Part shown: in pieces, positions 59,492 to 64,000 of the stretch
Layout of the letters: each line of letters starts with the position of its first letter
Position numbering within the stretch: position 1 is the stretch's first letter
Assembly (NCBI GenBank): GCA_029891385.1
Contig: CM057228.1
Coordinates: forward strand, 27,304,714 to 27,368,713
From: Erythroxylum novogranatense
Lineage: Eukaryota > Streptophyta > Magnoliopsida > Malpighiales > Erythroxylaceae
DNA: 64,000 nt
Direction of reading: 5' to 3'
The notes under the pieces: generated by a model
Seen by the model: only the letters and a program-made list of their open reading frames with translations
What the model was told of the DNA's origin: nothing
The model's database searches: none
Made by a program: the position numbers and the translations under genes

Positions 59492-60878
59492 TGATAATTG
59501 TGCATTGGTATGTGTTTTCTAAGTATTTGGTATGTGTTTCTTGCATGATAGGTTAATATTATTGTGTTTTAGGACTTGTTTTATGTGTTTTTGTTTAGTT
59601 TGATCTTCATGGTTGTTCTTTTGTGTTTGATATTGGTTTAGGGTAGGAATTGATAATTTTGGTGTAGGAATGAAGGGTGGACACCTTTGTGATTGAGCAA
59701 GGGACCAAAAGAATAGAATAGAAGAGAAGAGAAGAGAAGTGAAGCTGTTGAAAAAACAAGAACCCACTACTATCGAAAAGGGCATGCTCCCCAAGATTGT
59801 GGGATATCTAGGGAGAAAGTTTCTGTCAAGATAACCCACAATCGTGGAAGCATAAGTATAATTCCCACGAACGTGGGAACTGAAAGTCGAAGGGACACAC
59901 AGGTTTCTTTTAGGTTTTTGTAACTTTAAAATAAAGTGAATCCCGAGAGCCGTCAAAGAGTCGTAAAACTTACTTCTTGGAGTCAAAGACAGAGCTAAAG
60001 CCTAGAGATAGGTGGAGATTCAAGGTTTCATTCTCGATTAGGCAAAGAGCACCTCGTCATCTAGATTTTCCAGATTCGGGCAAAGAAGAGAAGGAGCTAG
60101 CCCGTCCCGTTTTATTTCAATTTCTTTCTTTTCTAACATGTTTATTATGGATTGTTTGATTGTTGGGGATTTTATAGATATTATGAATGGCTAAAACAAT
60201 TTTTAGGGTTTGTTGTTTGAACTATTTGTGAATCTTTGGTTATCGATTTAATGATATACATGTTTGTGTTATTTATTATGCTTAAATCTTGCAATAAATC
60301 GAGAGAGTGATCTTGGTAATCAGTGCTAATTGTACCACGAGAGTTGATGATTAATAGACCTATAAATAACAAGTTATTGATTTATTAGGAAGAGACTTCA
60401 ATATATCAATACACTGCCTATAGGATAGCTTCATATCTAGTTAAATGCTTGGAAAAGACTTTTCATATTGAGAGATCCCAAAGTTAATTCTAATTTATTT
60501 AACTAGTGACACTTAGTTACACCTTGAGAAAGGGTAGCTAGAATTTTAGGAAATCTTAGATCAAGCATAAATTGAATCAATTAATCAGAGAGGAGCACAT
60601 AGGTATAATGATAAGTCCTAATGTTTAATCTTGATTTTTCTCCAAATTTTAGTTTACGATTTTGGTTTGGGTTGCGTTATTTCCTGTTACTTTTAGTTTA
60701 TCTTTATTTTATTTATTTTTTAAATTCGAGTGAAACGATTTCTTAAACAAAGAATAACCTGAATTAAGTGGTGCCTAAGCACAATCCTCATGGGATCGAT
60801 ATCTGCTTCCAACTACAAGTATGATCCGTATACTTTCGATTTTGAGTGTAAGACTAGTAGTGTGTTTTGAATTCAACA
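59492..60878 (+). repeat. Probable 5' LTR of Athila element
   Basis: Starts TGATAATTGTGCATTGG and ends GAATTCAACA right before the primer site. Near its end, 'aatcctcatgggatcgat' is an Athila LTR hallmark block. The left edge is inferred from where LINE similarity stops; the 3' LTR is not in the window. Confidence 0.65.
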
Positions 60879-60880
60879 AG

Positions 60881-60902
60881 TTTTTAGTGTCGTTGTCGGG
60901 GA
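60881..60902 (+). other. Degenerate primer binding site (Athila type)
   Basis: TTTTTAGTGTCGTTGTCGGG aligns with the usual Athila TTTTTGGCGCCGTTGCCGGG with three changes. Confidence 0.75.
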
Positions 60903-60984
60903 TTGTTTGTTTAGCATCTTGTTTATTTTGGGTTACTTTGATTTAAGAGTTTTTTGATACTTTTCCTTGTGTCTTTGTAGGCGC

Positions 60985-62520
60985 ATGAACATAAGGAAAA
61001 CAAGAAGGAATACTGAATTTCGCGATTTAGAGTTAGTAGATATCACAAGGAACGAACGAAATTTGAGAAGAGCAAAGCTCCAAGACATTATACAAAGAAA
61101 TATTGCGGAAGAAGGAGAACAATTAGGGGTTGAAAGGACACTGATTGACTTTATGAGGCCAGGATTCAGTCCTCAAGGAGTTGCAAGGCCACTAATTACA
61201 CTGATGGACTTTATGAGGCCAGGATTTAGTCCTCAAGGAGTTGCAAGACCAGTGATTCAAGCTAATAATTTCGAGATAAAGCCGGTACTCCTCAACATTC
61301 TTCAGAGTAGTGTGCAATTCTATGGGTTGTTCAATGAAGATCCCAACGCCCATCTTGTTAATTTTTGGGAGATATGCGACACTTTCGATGTAATGGGATG
61401 TCTGACGATGCTGTAAGGTTGCAAGTATTCTCTTTCACTTTGAAAGATTGGGCGAAGGCATGGTACAATTAGCTCAACTCAGGACAAATTAATACTTAGG
61501 AACAACTAACCCAGGCATTTCTCGCTAAATACTTTCTATTGAACAAGACGAAAAGTATCATTAAGGAAATCACAAATTTTCAATAAAACGATGGGGAATC
61601 ATTATATGAAGCTTATGAGAGGTTTAAAGAACTACAGAGAAGTTGTCCTCACCATAAACTTCCAAGGGAGTTCCTCATACAAACATTCTACAATGGTGTA
61701 AATCAGAGCACAAGAGGGACCATAGGTACAGTTGTGAGAGGATCTTTGATGAGGAAAGCTATCGATGCAGCTCATGATCTTTTGAAAGAGTTAGCAAGCA
61801 ATAGTTGCATATGGTCAAGTGAGAGGAGTAGGCAAGGGCAGAAGGAGCAAAAAGGTTATGATCCCAATTGACTTTGTTATCGCTTTGCAGGCACAAATTA
61901 CAGCCTTCACCAAGCAGTTGAGCAACATGCAAGGAGCATCTTCATCTACAGCCAAAGCTATGCAATCATAGTGTGAGTTATGCAAGCAAGACAACCATTG
62001 CACATCAGAATGTTTCTTGTTGGGAGCTACTAACACTGAACAGGTAAGTTACTTGGGTCAACCACAGCGAGGTAACAATTCGTACTCAAAATATTTATAA
62101 TCTGGGGTGAAAAAACTACCCAAATTTTTCTTGGAATTCTAACAATGGAGTTGGCCAAGCAAGACAGCAAGGACACCTCTAGGATTTCAGCAAGACAGAC
62201 TTGGATCTTTGGAGAACAAAATGGACAAGTTGATGGATGTTTTGGGGTCCAAACTGGAAAATTAAGAAGAGAACCAAAAGAGGATGTTTTCGAGCTAGGA
62301 GGAAAGTCAAAAGAGGATGGAGGCAAAGTTCAATCAGATAGTGAAGAACCATGTCGTATCCATCCACAGCTTGGAGGTACAGGTAGGTCAACTTGCTCAT
62401 GCCATGTCTTCTAGAAGTGCAGGTAGCTTATCAAACAATATCGAGGCCAACCCAAGGGAACAATTAAAGGATATCACATTTCGAAGTGGAAAGTAGATGG
62501 AGGAACCAAGTGTGAAAAAG
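60985..62520 (+). pseudogene. Athila gag
   Basis: Begins MNIRKTRRNTEFRD. A 20-residue unit containing DFMRPGFSPQGVARP is duplicated at 61141-61260. Then NNFEIKPVLLNILQ and NEDPNAHLVNFWEIC match the Athila gag start. The frame breaks near 61405, after which DAVRLQVFSFTLKDWAKAWY, NDGESLYEAYERFKEL and a CxxC-like knuckle (about 61977-62030) are readable in other frames. Confidence 0.85.
61141..61260 (+). repeat. 60-bp tandem duplication in Athila gag
   Basis: 61141-61200 and 61201-61260 differ at only a few bases; 60 bp keeps the frame. Confidence 0.95.
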
Positions 62521-62522
62521 GA

Positions 62523-64000
62523 TTGCTAAGAAAAAGAAAAGGTAAGGAGATTCGAGAAGAGAAAGAAGAAGAGAGGCTTTATGTACCACCACCACCATAC
62601 AATCCCAAACTTCCATATCCACAAAGGGTGAGACAAATTCAGGTGGACACTCATTTTTCTAAGTTTTTGGAGAAATTGAAGAAGCTTCAGATCAACTTGT
62701 CATTGGTGGAAGCTTTGGAGTGCATGCTTAAGTACGTGAAGTTTTTGAAGGACATAATGACACACAAATGTACTTGGGAGGATAATCAGATGGTCACTTT
62801 GACAGAGAATTGTAGCTCAATTATCTTAAGCACAATGCCTTCAAAACTACAAGATCCAGGAAGTTTTACGATTCCACGTGTTCCTGGTGACTTTGACTTT
62901 TCTAAATATTTATGTGATTTAGGTGCAAGCATTAACTTGATGCCTCTATTTTTAGGAAATTGGGACTAGGAGAGGTTAAGCCAACATCCATGCTGATTCA
63001 ACTTGTAGATCAATCCATCAAGAGGCCATATAGAGTTGTAGAAGATGTGTTAGTAAAAGTAGATAAATTTATCATTCCTATTGATTTTGTGGTATTAGAT
63101 TTTAAAGCTGATAAAAATTGTCCATTGATTTTGGGTAGCCCTTTATGAATACTGGCAGGGAATTAGTTGATGTGCATGAGTGAAAATTCTTTTGGAGGAT
63201 TGGTGATGAGTAGGTTGACTTTAATATCTATAAATCTTTGAAGAAACCGAGGGATGGTAATGTATGTATAAAGATTGATGGCGTGGTTGAATGTGTGAAG
63301 GAGGTTGAAGAGGAAGTTAATGAAGTCATTGAAGTGCTTAGGGATGAGACTGTGAGAGAAGATTATTTATGTGAGGAAGTAGAGTTAGAGAAGTTGGAGA
63401 GAATAGATACACCTACACCACCTTCTTGTGTTAAGCCCCCCACGTTAGAGCTTAAACCTTTACCTTCTCATTTGAGATACACTTTTTTAGGTGAAAACCA
63501 TACCCTACATATCATTATCTTAAACCAGTTAGATTTTGAGCAAGAAAAGAAAGTGGTGGAGACCATTAGGAAAAGGATGAGAGCTATGGGATGGCAAATT
63601 TATGATATTAGGGGGACTAGCCCCAATATGGTGATGCATAGGATTAACCTAGAAAAAAAGTGCAAAACGGTGAGAAAGCGACAAAGAAGGTTAAATCCAA
63701 ACATGAAAGAGGTTGTGAAGAAGGAGGTAGTAAAGCTGTTGGATGTAGGGATTATTTATCCCATTTCAGATAGTGAGTGGGTGAGTCCGGTACAGTGTGT
63801 GCCTAAGAAGGGAGGTGTGGCAGTGATGGAAAATGAAAAAGGTGAAATGATTTCAGCTAGGACTATCACAGGTTGGAAAGTATGTATTGATTACCGGAAG
63901 CTCAATTTGGCCATTAAGAATGATCACTTCCCTTTACCTTTTGTGGACCAAATGATTGAGAGGGTGGCTGGCCATGCATTTTACTGTTTTCTTGATGGAT
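62523..64000 (+). pseudogene. Athila protease and start of reverse transcriptase
   Basis: An open stretch 62523-62969 ends in the aspartic protease core LCDLGASINLMP. A frameshift follows, then GLGEVKPTSMLIQLVDQSI, DVLVKVDKFIIPIDFVVLD and CPLILGSPL (62960-63148), then a stop. The reverse transcriptase N terminus appears at about 63690-64000 (KKEVVKLLDVGIIYPISD, WVSPVQCVPKKGG, WKVCIDYRKLNLAIKNDHF). Catalytic RT motifs lie beyond the window. Confidence 0.87.

Larger units (their letters stand above)
59492..64000 (+). mobile_element. Ty3/gypsy retrotransposon, Athila lineage, 5' part
   Basis: Probable 5' LTR 59492-60878, a degenerate primer site with the Athila-style 'GTTGCCGGGGATTG' wording (here GTTGTCGGGGATTG), gag, protease and the start of reverse transcriptase at the window end. 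All coding parts contain stops or frameshifts. The 3' half is outside the window. Confidence 0.88.

Noticed and set aside
59519..59986. 155-codon minus-strand ORF
   Set aside because: Lies within the Athila LTR; no protein similarity recognised.

Overview
The window is nuclear DNA of a flowering plant, most likely a eudicot. It is AT-rich, its genes have many GT-AG introns, and most of the sequence is nested transposable elements of plant lineages. I cannot name the species.

Layout. Positions 1-19385 are the right-hand part of a CACTA (En/Spm) DNA transposon, with a DUF4216 coding remnant, a broken Transposase_24-type gene, subterminal repeats and a CACTA terminus. A 12.2 kb Ty3/gypsy-type element with 4.3 kb LTRs and no intact coding region is nested in it with a perfect 5-bp target duplication (TATGA). 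An older antisense LTR of the same lineage occupies 1-648. From 19386 to 24600 lie another long-LTR remnant, a TA microsatellite and foldback MITE-like repeats.

Gene island 1 (24.8-29.7 kb) has a tiny secreted-peptide ORF on + and, converging on it, a complete 10-exon PIG-L gene on - (GlcNAc-PI de-N-acetylase, GPI-anchor synthesis in the ER), followed by a tRNA-derived SINE with target duplications.

From 30.1 to 44.9 kb there is an LTR-like stretch, a decayed Ty1/copia gag-integrase remnant, and an inverted duplicate of PIG-L exon 9 split by a young Tat-lineage Ty3/gypsy element (34172-44625). That element has 430-bp LTRs, gag-pol with dual RNase H, a nine-copy 75-bp repeat array and a two-exon antisense gene.

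Gene island 2 (46.7-54.7 kb) holds a three-exon fragment of a glycerophosphocholine acyltransferase-like gene with an in-frame stop, a complete three-exon gene for cytosolic ribosomal stalk protein P2 (+), and a complete 13-exon chloroplast-type MATE transporter (DETOXIFICATION 45-like, -).

The right end has an AT-rich MITE candidate, an antisense LINE 3' fragment, and the 5' part of a decayed Athila-lineage Ty3/gypsy element that runs off the window.

Exon coordinates for the spliced genes were worked out by hand from splice sites and reading phase; all phases close for PIG-L (249 aa), P2 (116 aa) and the MATE gene (576 aa). The host genes are functionally unrelated. The main story is repeated transposon nesting and gene-fragment duplication.
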